From Neomesorhizobium albiziae (GTDB lineage: Bacteria > Pseudomonadota > Alphaproteobacteria > Rhizobiales > Rhizobiaceae), in assembly GCF_900114255.1 (NCBI RefSeq), contig NZ_FOSL01000012.1, positions 94,121-158,120 on the forward strand: a stretch of 64,000 nucleotides of DNA. The letters are read 5' to 3'. Below the pieces are notes generated by a model. That model was not told the DNA's origin. It worked only from the letters and a program-made list of their open reading frames with translations, and made no database searches. Position 1 is the stretch's first letter; every line of letters begins with the position of its first letter. Positions 17,802 through 26,976 of the stretch are shown in pieces. A program made the translations under genes and the position numbers.

Positions 17802-19538
17802 ATGACAAAAACCGTTGCCGACCAATTGGTTACTACATTATTTGCTGCGGGTGTGGAGCGCATCTACGGCGTGGTTGGCGATAGCCTCAATGGATTGACC
17901 GATGCGGTACGGCGACATGGCGGGATCGAATGGATCCATGTGCGTCATGAGGAGTCCGCCGCTTTTGCCGCTGCCGCTGAAGCCCATCTGACGGGCAAGC
18001 TGGCTGTGTGTGCCGGAAGCTGCGGGCCAGGCAACCTGCATCTCATCAATGGTTTGTTCGACGCGCATCGGTCCCGGGTTCCCGTACTTGCAATCGCCGC
18101 CCAGATTCCCTCGGCCGAGATCGGTTCTTGCTACTTTCAGGAGACGCATCCGCAGGAACTTTTTCGCGAATGCAGCCACTACTCCGAGCTTGTCTCGGTT
18201 GTGCAGCAAATGCCGCGGGTTCTGGAGATCGCGATCCGGGAAGCGGTTGGGAAAACCGGCGTGTCTGTGGTTGTCATGCCGGGTGATGTTGCCTTGCAGA
18301 AGGCTGAAGGCGCTGAGCGCCCGCGAGCGGGTGGCTTGCTGCCCGGCAAACCCGTTGTCGTGCCCATGGCCGGCGAAATCAGTAAGTTGGCGGAGCTTCT
18401 CAGCAAAGACGCGCGCATTACGATCCTGTGCGGAGCCGGTTGCGCAGGGGCACACGACGCACTGCTCGCGATTGCCGGGCGGCTGAATGCGCCGATCGTT
18501 CATGCCCTCGGCGGAAAGGAATTCGTCGAATGGGACAATCCGTTTGATGTCGGGATGACCGGGTTGATTGGCTTTTCGTCGGGCTATTATGCGATGATGG
18601 ATTGCGATGTACTCCTCATGCTTGGAACGGACTTTCCATATCGCCAGTTCTACCCCACAGGTTCAGCGGTGCAGATCGCTCAGGTTGATATCCGGCCTGA
18701 GAACATCGGCCGTAGGGCTCCAGTGGATCTCGGGTTGGTCGGCGACGTGCGTGCGACGATCGAGGCATTGCTTGCGCACGTGCGGCAGAAGACGGACAGG
18801 GCCCATTTGGACCGGGCGCTAGACCACTACAGGCGCACCCGGAAGGATCTCGACGCACTAGCTACCGGCAAGGCGGGCAAGAAACCAATTCATCCTCAAC
18901 AGATCGCAAAGGCAATCAGCGATCATGCCTCCGAGGACGCGGTGTTCACGTGCGACGTGGGCCTTCCGACCGTGTGGGCGGCGCGGTATTTGACGATGAA
19001 CGGAAAACGGCGGTTGATAGGATCGTTTCGTCATGGCTCGATGGCAAATGCAATGGTTCAGGCCATCGGCGCGCAGGCAACCTTTCGCCATCGTCAGGTG
19101 ATCTCGTTGTCGGGAGACGGCGGCTTTGCAATGCTGATGGGCGATTTTCTCACCCTGGTCCAGCTTGGACTGCCCGCGAAGATCGTCGTATTCAACAACG
19201 GCGCATTAGGTTTCATCGAAATCGAGCAGAAATCCGTTGGATTTCTTCCGACCGGCACCGAGCTCAAGAACCCGAATTTCGCGGCGATGGCCGAAGCGAT
19301 CGGAGTCAAGGGCATACGCATCGAAGACCCAGCCGATGTAGAAAACGGTATCGCAAAAGCGTTCGCGTATAACGGTCCCGTTCTGGTCGATGCTGTTGTG
19401 GCGCGCACCGAAATACCAGTCCCGCCGGCAATCAGTGTGGACATGGCGAAGGGGTTCAGCCTCTACATGGTCAAGGCGGTGTTCAGCGGCCGGGGAGATG
19501 ACCTGGTTGAGCTGGCGCGCACCAATTTCTGGCGCTGA
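17802..19538 (+). CDS. poxB: Thiamine-pyrophosphate pyruvate oxidase (PoxB-like)
   Basis: A 578-residue ThDP enzyme close in size to E. coli PoxB (572), which converts pyruvate to acetate and CO2 and passes electrons to ubiquinone at the membrane. The N-terminal Pyr domain has [14 protein letters not shown] and [14 protein letters not shown] with the catalytic Glu. The C-terminal PP domain has [19 protein letters not shown] and [10 protein letters not shown], the ThDP metal motif. Close resemblance to PoxB in these motifs makes acetolactate synthase unlikely. The ATG at 17802 is preferred to the in-frame TTG at 17784. It stands alone. Confidence 0.88.
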   Translation: MTKTVADQLVTTLFAAGVERIYGVVGDSLNGLTDAVRRHGGIEWIHVRHEESAAFAAAAEAHLTGKLAVCAGSCGPGNLHLINGLFDAHRSRVPVLAIAAQIPSAEIGSCYFQETHPQELFRECSHYSELVSVVQQMPRVLEIAIREAVGKTGVSVVVMPGDVALQKAEGAERPRAGGLLPGKPVVVPMAGEISKLAELLSKDARITILCGAGCAGAHDALLAIAGRLNAPIVHALGGKEFVEWDNPFDVGMTGLIGFSSGYYAMMDCDVLLMLGTDFPYRQFYPTGSAVQIAQVDIRPENIGRRAPVDLGLVGDVRATIEALLAHVRQKTDRAHLDRALDHYRRTRKDLDALATGKAGKKPIHPQQIAKAISDHASEDAVFTCDVGLPTVWAARYLTMNGKRRLIGSFRHGSMANAMVQAIGAQATFRHRQVISLSGDGGFAMLMGDFLTLVQLGLPAKIVVFNNGALGFIEIEQKSVGFLPTGTELKNPNFAAMAEAIGVKGIRIEDPADVENGIAKAFAYNGPVLVDAVVARTEIPVPPAISVDMAKGFSLYMVKAVFSGRGDDLVELARTNFWR

Positions 19539-19646
19539 ACCGTGCTGCAAATGGAATTGGCGGTCTTCCGGCGACGTCCCAAGAAGCCAACCCGAATGCG
19601 CTGCGTGCGAACGAGGCGCTGTTCGCGCCCAGCCCGTGCGACGTCT

Positions 19647-21236
19647 CTAAACTTTGGCGCTGACCCGCATGAAAGCCGGCATGTCGTCACCGAAGCCGAC
19701 CGTGCCGTCGTCGTCCTGCTCGCGCTGGCGGCGGTTCTGTTCGGAACGGTCAGGCCGCCCGCCGCGATGATCGTCTCGGCGCGGGCGGTCGTCCCGGCGC
19801 GGCTGCTCGGCGCGCTCCGGCCTTGCCTTGCGCTCGGCGTTGTCTGAGCGGATGGCTTCCTTGCGCTCACGTTTTTCGACCGGGGCGTCGGCGGCCACCG
19901 CATCGATATCCACGGCCTCCGGTTCGCGCGCCGGCTTTTCGGCATGGCGCTGCGAACGCTCTCGGCCGCCCCGCTTGCGCTCACCTTCGTCCTTGCGCCC
20001 GGCGCGGCGCGGCGCGCCACGGCCGCGACGTGGCGCCTCATCCTCGCCTTCGCTGGCAACCACCGTCGAAAGATCGCCGTCGTGCCATTCGATCTTCAGG
20101 CCGGTCAGCTTTTCGATCGCCGCGAGATATTTGGCGTCGTTCTTGGTGACGATGGTGAAGGATTTGCCCGAGCGTCCGGCCCGGCCGGTGCGTCCGATGC
20201 GGTGCACATAGTCTTCCGCGTGGATTGGCACGTCATAGTTGAAGACGTGGCTGACGTCGGGAATGTCGAGGCCGCGGGCCGCGACGTCGGACGCCACCAG
20301 AAGCTTCAGTTTGCCGTCGCGGAAATTGGCCAGCATCTGCATGCGGGCGCGCTGGTCCATGTCGCCATGCAGGGCGCCGGCATCGAAATCGTACTTGATC
20401 AGCGAGCGGAACAGTTCCGACACTTCGACCTTGCGATTGCAGAAGATGATGGCGTTCTTCAACTCGCCGGATTCGGCGTTGATGAGTTCGCGCAGCGCAG
20501 CCCGCTTGTCCCAGGGCTTCGGTCCGGATTTGACCAGACGCTGGGTGATGTTGGTGCCTGTGCTTGCCGCCTTGGACACCTCCACACGCACCGGCGCATG
20601 CAGGAATTTTTCGGTCAGCTTGGTGATTTCCGGCGGCATCGTGGCCGAGAAGAACAGCGTCTGCCTGGTCAGCGACGGGATCATCTCGCAGATGCGTTCA
20701 ATGTCGGGAATGAAGCCCATGTCGAGCATCCGGTCGGCTTCGTCGATGACCAGGATCTCGACGCCGTTCAGCAACAGCTTGCCGCGCTCGCGGTGGTCGA
20801 GCAACCGGCCGGGCGTGGCGATCAGCACGTCGGCGCCGCGTTCCAGCTTCTTGTCCTGCTCGTCGAAGGACACTCCGCCGATCAGTAGCGCGATGTTGAG
20901 CTTGGGGTGGTTCTTGCCGTACTTGACGAAATTCTCTTCCACCTGCGCAGCAAGTTCGCGCGTCGGTTCGAGGATCAGCGTTCGCGGCATACGGGCGCGG
21001 GCGCGACCTTTCTCGAGGCGCGTCAGCATGGGCAGCACGAAGGATGCCGTCTTGCCGGTGCCGGTCTGGGCGATGCCCAGCACATCCTTACCCTGCAAGG
21101 CGTGCGGGATGGCGCCGGCCTGGATCGGTGTCGGCACGGTGTAGCCGGCATCGGTGACTGCGGAAAGAACCTTGGGCGAGAGGCCGAGGTCTGCAAAGGT
21201 CAACGCTTCTTGAGCGGTCTGTTCTTCTGAGGACAA
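19647..21236 (-). CDS. rhlE: DEAD-box RNA helicase (RhlE-like)
   Basis: A 529-residue ATP-dependent RNA helicase. Motifs in order: the Q motif with FADLGLSPKVLSAV, motif I AQTGTGKT, PTRELAAQ, TPGRLLD, DEAD, SAT, then ARGLDIPDVSHVFNYDVP and HRIGRTGRAG. After about residue 390 comes a long, highly basic, Arg/Gly/Asp-rich tail (RRGRGAPRRAGRKD, then many RRDD repeats), probably disordered and RNA-binding. It ends with FMRVSAKV. It is convergent with poxB. The roughly 190-bp upstream region may hold a long 5' leader. Confidence 0.92.
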   Translation of the reverse strand: MSSEEQTAQEALTFADLGLSPKVLSAVTDAGYTVPTPIQAGAIPHALQGKDVLGIAQTGTGKTASFVLPMLTRLEKGRARARMPRTLILEPTRELAAQVEENFVKYGKNHPKLNIALLIGGVSFDEQDKKLERGADVLIATPGRLLDHRERGKLLLNGVEILVIDEADRMLDMGFIPDIERICEMIPSLTRQTLFFSATMPPEITKLTEKFLHAPVRVEVSKAASTGTNITQRLVKSGPKPWDKRAALRELINAESGELKNAIIFCNRKVEVSELFRSLIKYDFDAGALHGDMDQRARMQMLANFRDGKLKLLVASDVAARGLDIPDVSHVFNYDVPIHAEDYVHRIGRTGRAGRSGKSFTIVTKNDAKYLAAIEKLTGLKIEWHDGDLSTVVASEGEDEAPRRGRGAPRRAGRKDEGERKRGGRERSQRHAEKPAREPEAVDIDAVAADAPVEKRERKEAIRSDNAERKARPERAEQPRRDDRPRRDDHRGGRPDRSEQNRRQREQDDDGTVGFGDDMPAFMRVSAKV

Positions 21237-21429
21237 GTGTCTTGGCTGCTTTGGCTTTTGGGGGCGCGGCGAAATTCGCCGCGGCAGAGGCTTCGCATCT
21301 GCAACATGAGCAACGCGTTACGGATAAGTCTACGATTTGTCAACACAAACCGGCGTGAAAGCGGCGCTTGGCGCAATCCTATGCTTAAATCTTAACCTTA
21401 AATTCGAGGTGGCCACTTCCATGGCGCCG

Positions 21430-22203
21430 TCAATACCGGAACTGTTCGGTCAAGATACGCTCGTTCCACGAATGGCTGGCGTCGAACAGAAGCGTCGCCG
21501 TGTGCTGCTGCGACTGGCTGACCGTGACCGAGACCACCGACTTGAATTCGGTGTGGTCGGCCGCGACGTTGACCGGACGTTTGTCGCATTCGAGGATGTC
21601 GAAGCGCACAGTGGCCTTTGCCGGGATGAGCGCGCCGCGCCAGCGCCGCGGCCGGAAAGGACTGACCGGCGTCAGTGCCAGCAGCGGCGCGTCGAGCGGC
21701 AGGATCGGCCCGTGCGCGGAAAGGTTGTAGGCGGTGGAGCCGGCCGGTGTCGCCACCATCACGCCGTCGCAGGAAAGTTCTTCCAGCCGCACCTTGTCGT
21801 CGATGGAGATGCGGATCTTGGCCGTCTGGTAGGACTGGCGCCACAGCGCCACTTCGTTGATCGCCAGGGCCTTCGAAGTGGAGCCGTCGGTGGTGACGGT
21901 TTGCATCTCCAGCGGGCGGATGGTTTCGGCGGAGGCTGCCGCGATGCGCTCGGCGAGGCCCAGTTCGCGATACTGGTTCATCAGGAAGCCGACGGTGCCG
22001 CGGTTCATGCCGTAGACTTTCTTGCCGCTGCCCATCGTTTCGCGCAGCGTCTGCAGCAGAAAGCCGTCGCCGCCCAGCGCCACCACAACTTCGGCGTCGG
22101 CGATATGGTTCTGGCCGTAACGCGCGGAAAGCTGCTCGGCGGCTTTCCTGGCATCGTCCGTGTCGGAAGAAACGAACGCGAACGTGCTATTTGTCTTGTT
22201 CAT
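21430..22203 (-). CDS. nadK: NAD kinase
   Basis: A 257-residue enzyme that phosphorylates NAD to NADP. The signature GGDG is at residues 44-47 (VVVALGGDGFLLQTL), followed by GMNRGTVGFLMN and the NE-containing loop LAINEVALWRQS. The substrate-binding stretch is CDGVMVATPAGSTAYNLSAHGPI. The ATG at 22203 (MNKTNSTFAF) is chosen over a longer frame that begins at 22266, because it matches the usual alphaproteobacterial NadK length. Confidence 0.95.
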   Translation of the reverse strand: MNKTNSTFAFVSSDTDDARKAAEQLSARYGQNHIADAEVVVALGGDGFLLQTLRETMGSGKKVYGMNRGTVGFLMNQYRELGLAERIAAASAETIRPLEMQTVTTDGSTSKALAINEVALWRQSYQTAKIRISIDDKVRLEELSCDGVMVATPAGSTAYNLSAHGPILPLDAPLLALTPVSPFRPRRWRGALIPAKATVRFDILECDKRPVNVAADHTEFKSVVSVTVSQSQQHTATLLFDASHSWNERILTEQFRY

Positions 22204-22313
22204 TTTTCCGGTCGCATGAGTAGAGTGCAGCGGATGCCGGGTTAGCACGCGCTGCTGCGGCTGCAAAGAGACGCGACACGGCCCGCGCCGGCCAGCAAAC
22301 CACGGAGAATGCG

Positions 22314-22724
22314 ATGAAGATCGACGGTTCCTGCCATTGCGGGAAAATCACCTACGAGGCCGAAATCGATCCAGCGCGTGTGTCGATATGCCATTGCGTC
22401 GACTGCCAGACGCTTACCGGCACGGCGTTCCGCGTCACTATTGCTGTCGCCGAAGCCAACTTCCGGCTGCTTTCGGGCGAACCGAAGGTCTATGTGAAGA
22501 CGGCCGAAAGTGGCAACAAGCGCGCCCAGGCGTTTTGCGGTGATTGCGGCACGCAGCTCTACGCCACATCGGTCGGCGACGGCCCGAAGATTTACGGCCT
22601 GCGCACCGGTACGGCGCGCCAGCGGGCGCAACTGGTTCCAAGGACCGAGCTTTGGCACAGTTCCGCACTTCCCTGGCTGCCGGAAATGCAATGTATCGAG
22701 ACGACGATCGAACGGCAAAGCTGA
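22314..22724 (+). CDS. GFA-family zinc protein (second copy)
   Basis: A 136-residue minimal GFA-fold protein. Zinc ligands are in GSCHCGKITYEA, CHCVDCQTLTG and FCGDCGTQLYA. The layout is the common short form, without the C-terminal extension of the copy at 16707. It is divergent from nadK and followed by tRNA-Thr. Its substrate is unknown. Confidence 0.88.
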   Translation: MKIDGSCHCGKITYEAEIDPARVSICHCVDCQTLTGTAFRVTIAVAEANFRLLSGEPKVYVKTAESGNKRAQAFCGDCGTQLYATSVGDGPKIYGLRTGTARQRAQLVPRTELWHSSALPWLPEMQCIETTIERQS

Positions 22725-22872
22725 AACCGTTGCCACACGATCAGTGGGCGGGGTGGCCGGCATGGTTACGTGTTGACCGTCGGGTTTGGATGTTTCCAGC
22801 GGAAGGGAGGGTCGCCCGAAGCACATTCCACTTTACTGGCGAGACAATTCTCGCTAACCGGTGCGCCGAAGT

Positions 22873-22948
22873 GCCCTTGTAGCTCAGCTGGTAGAGCAGC
22901 GGTTTTGTAAACCGAAGGTCGCGGGTTCGATTCCTGCCGGGGGCACCA
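22873..22948 (+). tRNA. tRNA-Thr (anticodon TGT)
   Basis: A 76-base cloverleaf with acceptor stem GCCCTTG/CGGGGGC, D arm AGCTCAGCTGGTAGAGC, anticodon stem-loop CGGTTTTGTAAACCG reading TGT, T arm GCGGGTTCGATTCCTGC, discriminator A and an encoded CCA end. Confidence 0.97.
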
Positions 22949-22969
22949 TAAAATCAAACCTTCGAAAGT

Positions 22970-23254
22970 TCACATATCTGAGTCCAAAGGCCGGTCGAGA
23001 ACCTTCTGGAGGTCGTCGCTTTCCCTGCGGCCTTCGGGAACATCGCGCTTCAGAATTTCGCCAAGCACCATCGCCGCTTCTTTCAGAAGGGCTTTGGTTT
23101 CCTGTGGAGTCATGCAGTCAATATGGTCTGCGGCGTCCAAGAGATCGACAACCAGATCAACACCGCGCGCGTGTAGCTGTGGCATTGCAGGCACCTCCAA
23201 AACGAGCCGCCCATTTTCCCAAAATTCGCGCTGCGTTTCAATAAACTTTGACAT
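22970..23254 (-). CDS. Small hypothetical protein beside tRNA-Thr
   Basis: A 94-residue soluble protein (MSKFIETQREFWENGRL...) with an acidic, helical-looking composition and no membrane segment. Amino-acid use looks like a genuine protein and no better frame overlaps it. The ribosome binding site is weak. I do not recognise a family. It lies immediately downstream of tRNA-Thr on the opposite strand. Confidence 0.5.
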   Translation of the reverse strand: MSKFIETQREFWENGRLVLEVPAMPQLHARGVDLVVDLLDAADHIDCMTPQETKALLKEAAMVLGEILKRDVPEGRRESDDLQKVLDRPLDSDM

Positions 23255-23381
23255 CCCGTCGGGGCGACCACAGCCATATAGCTGCCAACTGCGCTGCTCT
23301 TATCGGATGGGTAAATCGATGAGATTTATCACTGAGGTTGCGTATATCGACAATCTCGACGTACGCGGGCCGAGGCGCCTG

Positions 23382-24635
23382 TCAGCCGCCGAATTTGTAT
23401 CGCACCCCAAGCGAGATAATGTCGGCGCTGCCCTCGGCGGTGCCGGCATAGCGAATGTTTGACGTTGTTTCGTCGACCGGCGCATCGTCTACAAAAATGT
23501 GCGAGTAGCCGAAATCGACGGTAAGCCGCTCGTTCCAATTGTAGCTCGCGCCAATGCTGGCCCAGACCCGGTCGGCGTCCGGCAGCCTCATCGAGCGGTC
23601 CTCGTCGGTGATTGGCGAAATCTCATAGCCCAGGCCGGCGCGGAACGTCCACTCGGGGTTGAATTTGTATTCGCCGCCAACCGAAAAGAACCATCCATCG
23701 TCGAAATTGAGCGCTAGGCTTGAGCCGGCCGGCGACCCGGAGAACGGCACGGTCTGGATACGGCTCCAATTGGTCCATTCCATTCCCGCCATCATCGTGA
23801 AACTCTCGTTGATCCGCTGGCGCAGGCCAAGCGAGATGGTTTCGGGCAGCGTCACATCGGCCGAAATTGGGTAGGCGCCCGCCGGAATGGTGCCGATCGG
23901 CGTGCGGACCGGGATGTCGAACGTCTGGGTGCCATCCAGGGACTGCTCGATGGACGATCGGAAGCCGACGCCGATGGTCGTGCCGTCAAACGGTGTGAGC
24001 GTGATGCCCGCGACGAAGCCGACATCGGTGGAGTCACCTTCCAGCCGCTGCCTTGGCGGGTTGGCCGTCGGCGCCAGCGCCGTTGCGATGTCGACGTCGA
24101 AATACTGGATCTGCATGCCCACGGCAGCGCTGATGACGTCGTTGAACTTGAAGCCGACCACCGGCGTCGCATTGAGTGAGAGGGCTTCGGCATCGAGGTG
24201 GCTGATCATGCCCACCCAGGGGCGGTCCGAGGTGGTGGAGAAGCCATAGGGCGCATTGAAGCTGATGCCGAGATAGAGCCTGTCGTTGACCGGCATTGCA
24301 AAATAGGCGCCCGGCGCGATGCCGATCTCGCCGACGTTGCCGCCGTTGCCGGTAATGCCCAGCGCCGCAAGGGTCGACCGCGACAGGTCGACATCGAGCT
24401 TCGAGCGCGGGAAGACAGCCGTCAAATTGCCTTCCACCGTCATGCCGGTCACGATGGTGACCGCCGCCGGGTTCCAGAACATCGAACTGATCGAGTCGCC
24501 GGGCGCCGCCATGCCGGCAAACGCCGAACCCTGCCCGTATGCGGATTGCTCACGGACGGCGAATCCGCCTGCATGCGCGGTTGCAATTTCCGCAACGGAC
24601 ATCGCGAGGACAGAAGCAAACAGGGATGCGCGCAT
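23382..24635 (-). CDS. FadL/OmpP1-type outer membrane transport protein
   Basis: A 417-residue outer membrane barrel of the FadL family, which takes up long-chain fatty acids and other hydrophobic compounds. It has a signal peptide (ending TAHA), then the family start GGFAVREQSAYGQGSAFAG with SSMFWNPAAVT. The C terminus ends in alternating strands closing with ADIISLGVRYKFGG, a usual barrel end. It stands alone. Confidence 0.9.
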   Translation of the reverse strand: MRASLFASVLAMSVAEIATAHAGGFAVREQSAYGQGSAFAGMAAPGDSISSMFWNPAAVTIVTGMTVEGNLTAVFPRSKLDVDLSRSTLAALGITGNGGNVGEIGIAPGAYFAMPVNDRLYLGISFNAPYGFSTTSDRPWVGMISHLDAEALSLNATPVVGFKFNDVISAAVGMQIQYFDVDIATALAPTANPPRQRLEGDSTDVGFVAGITLTPFDGTTIGVGFRSSIEQSLDGTQTFDIPVRTPIGTIPAGAYPISADVTLPETISLGLRQRINESFTMMAGMEWTNWSRIQTVPFSGSPAGSSLALNFDDGWFFSVGGEYKFNPEWTFRAGLGYEISPITDEDRSMRLPDADRVWASIGASYNWNERLTVDFGYSHIFVDDAPVDETTSNIRYAGTAEGSADIISLGVRYKFGG

Positions 24636-24803
24636 GGGATCGTTCCCTCTGGTTCGCCCCCCGCGCGCTCTCAGTGTGTTTATCCTACGCCATTTCCGGG
24701 TTGGCGTAACGGAACGTTGCGAATCCCGCCGGCCGATTGATCCGTATTTGCCGGTCTACGTTGCAGAAAGAACACAAGCCGTGCCGGCGCGTCGAGCGGC
24801 TGT

Positions 24804-25244
24804 TTACGACCGCGGCAGGCCAGGGGTCGAGTTTTGCGAAGCGGCAGTTTTGTCACCGGCATCCTGCGCCGATGGCGCCTCTTTCGGGAATATCATGTCG
24901 ACGGGTACACAAAGTGCCTCGGCGATCGCCTTGAACGTTCTGGTGGAGCCCGTTTTCCCCGTACATTCGATCTGGGACAACATGCTGGGTGTGATCCCCA
25001 CCAGTTTGGCGAGGAAGCGGCCGCTGAAGCCACGCCATTGCCGGATGGCGCGAACCGGATTTTCGCCGGCTAAAATTCTGCGTTCTATTGCGGCGGGGAG
25101 GGTAAATACGTCCTCCCGGTTTTTCTTCAGCGCCGCAAGCCCGTTGGCAGCCGCCAATTCGAGAACCCTAAACTGTCTTTCGGGAAGGATCACCAGACGC
25201 TCTCTTGCGCTTGCGTGATCGATATACTGCACATCGAGCTTCAT
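24804..25244 (-). CDS. XRE-type helix-turn-helix regulator
   Basis: A 146-residue protein with an N-terminal segment (MKLDVQYIDHASARERL) and a helix-turn-helix at about residues 64-112, including LAKLVGITPSMLSQIECTGKTGS and ALCVPVDMIFP. The N-terminal half resembles antitoxin-type regulators in which the HTH comes second, but no toxin gene sits next to it. A perfect inverted repeat 45 bp upstream of the start (25289-25306) is a good candidate for autoregulation. Confidence 0.78.
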   Translation of the reverse strand: MKLDVQYIDHASARERLVILPERQFRVLELAAANGLAALKKNREDVFTLPAAIERRILAGENPVRAIRQWRGFSGRFLAKLVGITPSMLSQIECTGKTGSTRTFKAIAEALCVPVDMIFPKEAPSAQDAGDKTAASQNSTPGLPRS

Positions 25245-25288
25245 GGATTGCTACCCAAAAAGAGAACACTGACCAAGCCCGATCCATG

Positions 25289-25306
25289 CGAATACTGCGG
25301 TATTCG
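25289..25306. promoter_or_regulatory. Perfect palindrome upstream of the XRE regulator
   Basis: CGAATAC-TGCG-GTATTCG is a perfect 7-bp inverted repeat 45 bp upstream of the regulator's ATG. Two direct GTTAAT copies follow (about 25309-25325). It is probably the operator of the XRE protein. Confidence 0.55.
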
Positions 25307-25409
25307 TGGTTAATTTCCAGTTAATCCATATTCAGCCGTCTCGTTGTAGAATAGCGTAAATCGACGCGCGAATTCGGACGAACAATATTTCGCGAGGCCC
25401 CGGGTTCCG

Positions 25410-26087
25410 TCACTCGTCCTGTTCGGCGAGGGCCTGCAGCGCGGGAAGGTCGTGAAAAATCAGCCGGCCGTCGCGTTTCTCGATCAGCCCACGCTTGGCA
25501 AGGCTGCTCATCTCGCGCGACACCGCTTCCCTGTGGGTGCTGATCTTCGCGGCCAGTTCGATATGCGTCGGGGCCGGGTCTAGCGAAGCCCTTCCGAAAA
25601 CAAGTGTGCTTTCCGCCGTCAGGCGCAGCAACTCGTGGATCAGGCGCTGGCGTACGACCAGGGTGCTGAACTCATAGACCCGATCGGTCATCCGGCGCAG
25701 TTGCACCGACATATGTTCGAGCAGCGCCCAGGCGAACGCCGGGTGGTTGTTTACAATGTCGCGGAATGCGGCAACCGGCAATCGCGCGGTGCGTGCCTGC
25801 CCGAGCGCCACGACGCTTGCCGACCGCACTTTCCCGTCGATGCCGGCTAGCTCTCCAAAGATCTCGCCGGGTTCGACGTCGCGATAAGCGATCTCCCTGC
25901 CGTCATGCGAGAAAAGCGTTACGCGCGCGTCTCCCTCCAGCAGGAAGAAGACATCGCAGCCGCTGTCGCCATGCGCGATGATCAACTCATGATGTTGATA
26001 GGTGCGCTCAACCCATCGCGCGGCCAGCGCCGTAAGGACGGAATCCGGCAGTTTCGCTAGAAAGGCCGGGGCCGATTTCACGAGCAT
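25410..26087 (-). CDS. Crp/Fnr-family transcription regulator
   Basis: A 225-residue regulator with an N-terminal cyclic-nucleotide-binding-like beta barrel (residues about 15-130, with LLEGDARVTLFSHDGREI and GEIFGELAGIDG) and a C-terminal winged helix with IELAAKISTHREAVSREMSSL. It has a single cysteine and lacks the N-terminal cysteine cluster of FNR, so it is not an Fe-S oxygen sensor. The GELAG-type loop leaves cyclic nucleotide binding possible. AAAGGAG precedes the ATG. Targets are unknown. Confidence 0.88.
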   Translation of the reverse strand: MLVKSAPAFLAKLPDSVLTALAARWVERTYQHHELIIAHGDSGCDVFFLLEGDARVTLFSHDGREIAYRDVEPGEIFGELAGIDGKVRSASVVALGQARTARLPVAAFRDIVNNHPAFAWALLEHMSVQLRRMTDRVYEFSTLVVRQRLIHELLRLTAESTLVFGRASLDPAPTHIELAAKISTHREAVSREMSSLAKRGLIEKRDGRLIFHDLPALQALAEQDE

Positions 26088-26811
26088 CTCCTTTCGCTAA
26101 AGGTTGTCAGTTTCTGCTTCCAAAAGCCCAGGCAACCGGTGGCTGGTCGATGTCGACTGCTGGTGCGGTGCATCGTGTTGAGGGTGTGCGGATTCCCACA
26201 GACCATCATGATGCGGTTTTATACGATATTCCAATGGTTGTTCAGCAGACAATGCTCTGACCGACGATGGAATGGGAACATGCGACATTCGGCTTCAATC
26301 AAGCAGTTGGCATCGACATTTCGTGAGTTGCTGGTAAGGCGCTACCGGCCGGAACTTCATTACATGCGCGGACCCGGGCCAGCCAGCGCACGTCGCGCGG
26401 CCAGCGTTGAAGGGCGCGTACAAAATTCACCTTTCGTGGGGGGCATCGGTAGCGCGGCACCTTGATGTGGAATCCTGTCCGCCAAGGTGCAGCGTGACTG
26501 CTGGCGTTGGCCACGGGCGGGCAACGCGGTGCAGTCCCAAGCGTCCGACGAATTGCCTGAGAATGGGGGCAGAGAGCGCCGGACGCCGGGCCGGTGGCGA
26601 TTTGTGCACAATCGTCTCCAGCGTCTAATACTACTTCACGCTCAATTGAATGTGTATCGGCAAATAGGGCTACCGGTAAATCTCTGATGGGCCAGGTTTC
26701 AAATCGAATATGTTGCCGCATGAGTTGTGATCTGTAAAATCTACACTTGTAACTGCGCTTGGGTCGCAGGGGTAATTTCTAGTTTTCAGCGTATTCAACA
26801 AACGCCATCCA
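26088..26811. other. Intergenic stretch without a convincing gene
   Basis: About 0.7 kb upstream of the Crp/Fnr gene. Several short open frames exist on both strands, but none has a good ribosome binding site, natural composition or a recognisable motif. Base composition drops locally near 26200-26280. It probably contains the Crp/Fnr promoter and decayed DNA. Confidence 0.5.
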
Positions 26812-26954
26812 TGGCTCCTTTGGCCCATTTCAGGTCTTTCAGGATTTTCTCGCCGGCGAGTTGCTTGCGCGCCTTTTCCACAACCGTTTACGACGGTCGG
26901 GAATTGCGGGTCGATCTTTTCCAGCCGCTCGACAGCTGCAGCGGCGATCTCTAG
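26812..26954 (-). pseudogene. Possible frameshifted C-terminal coding remnant
   Basis: On the minus strand one frame reads AAVERLEKIDPQFPTV, then the adjoining frame continues VEKARKQLAGEKILKDLK before a stop near 26800. The two pieces look like consecutive parts of one charged helical C terminus split by a frameshift. There is no start upstream. I cannot name the parent family. Confidence 0.3.
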
Positions 26955-26976
26955 GCATGAACCAAGCCGGTGGTGG

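Noticed and set aside
22873..22948. tRNA-Thr as an integration site with attached island
   Set aside because: The neighbouring genes look ordinary, no integrase is present and no repeat of the tRNA 3' end was found in the window.
26299..26721. A 140-codon minus-strand frame in the gap beside the Crp/Fnr gene
   Set aside because: Composition is unlike a real protein, no ribosome binding site is present and no motif is visible.
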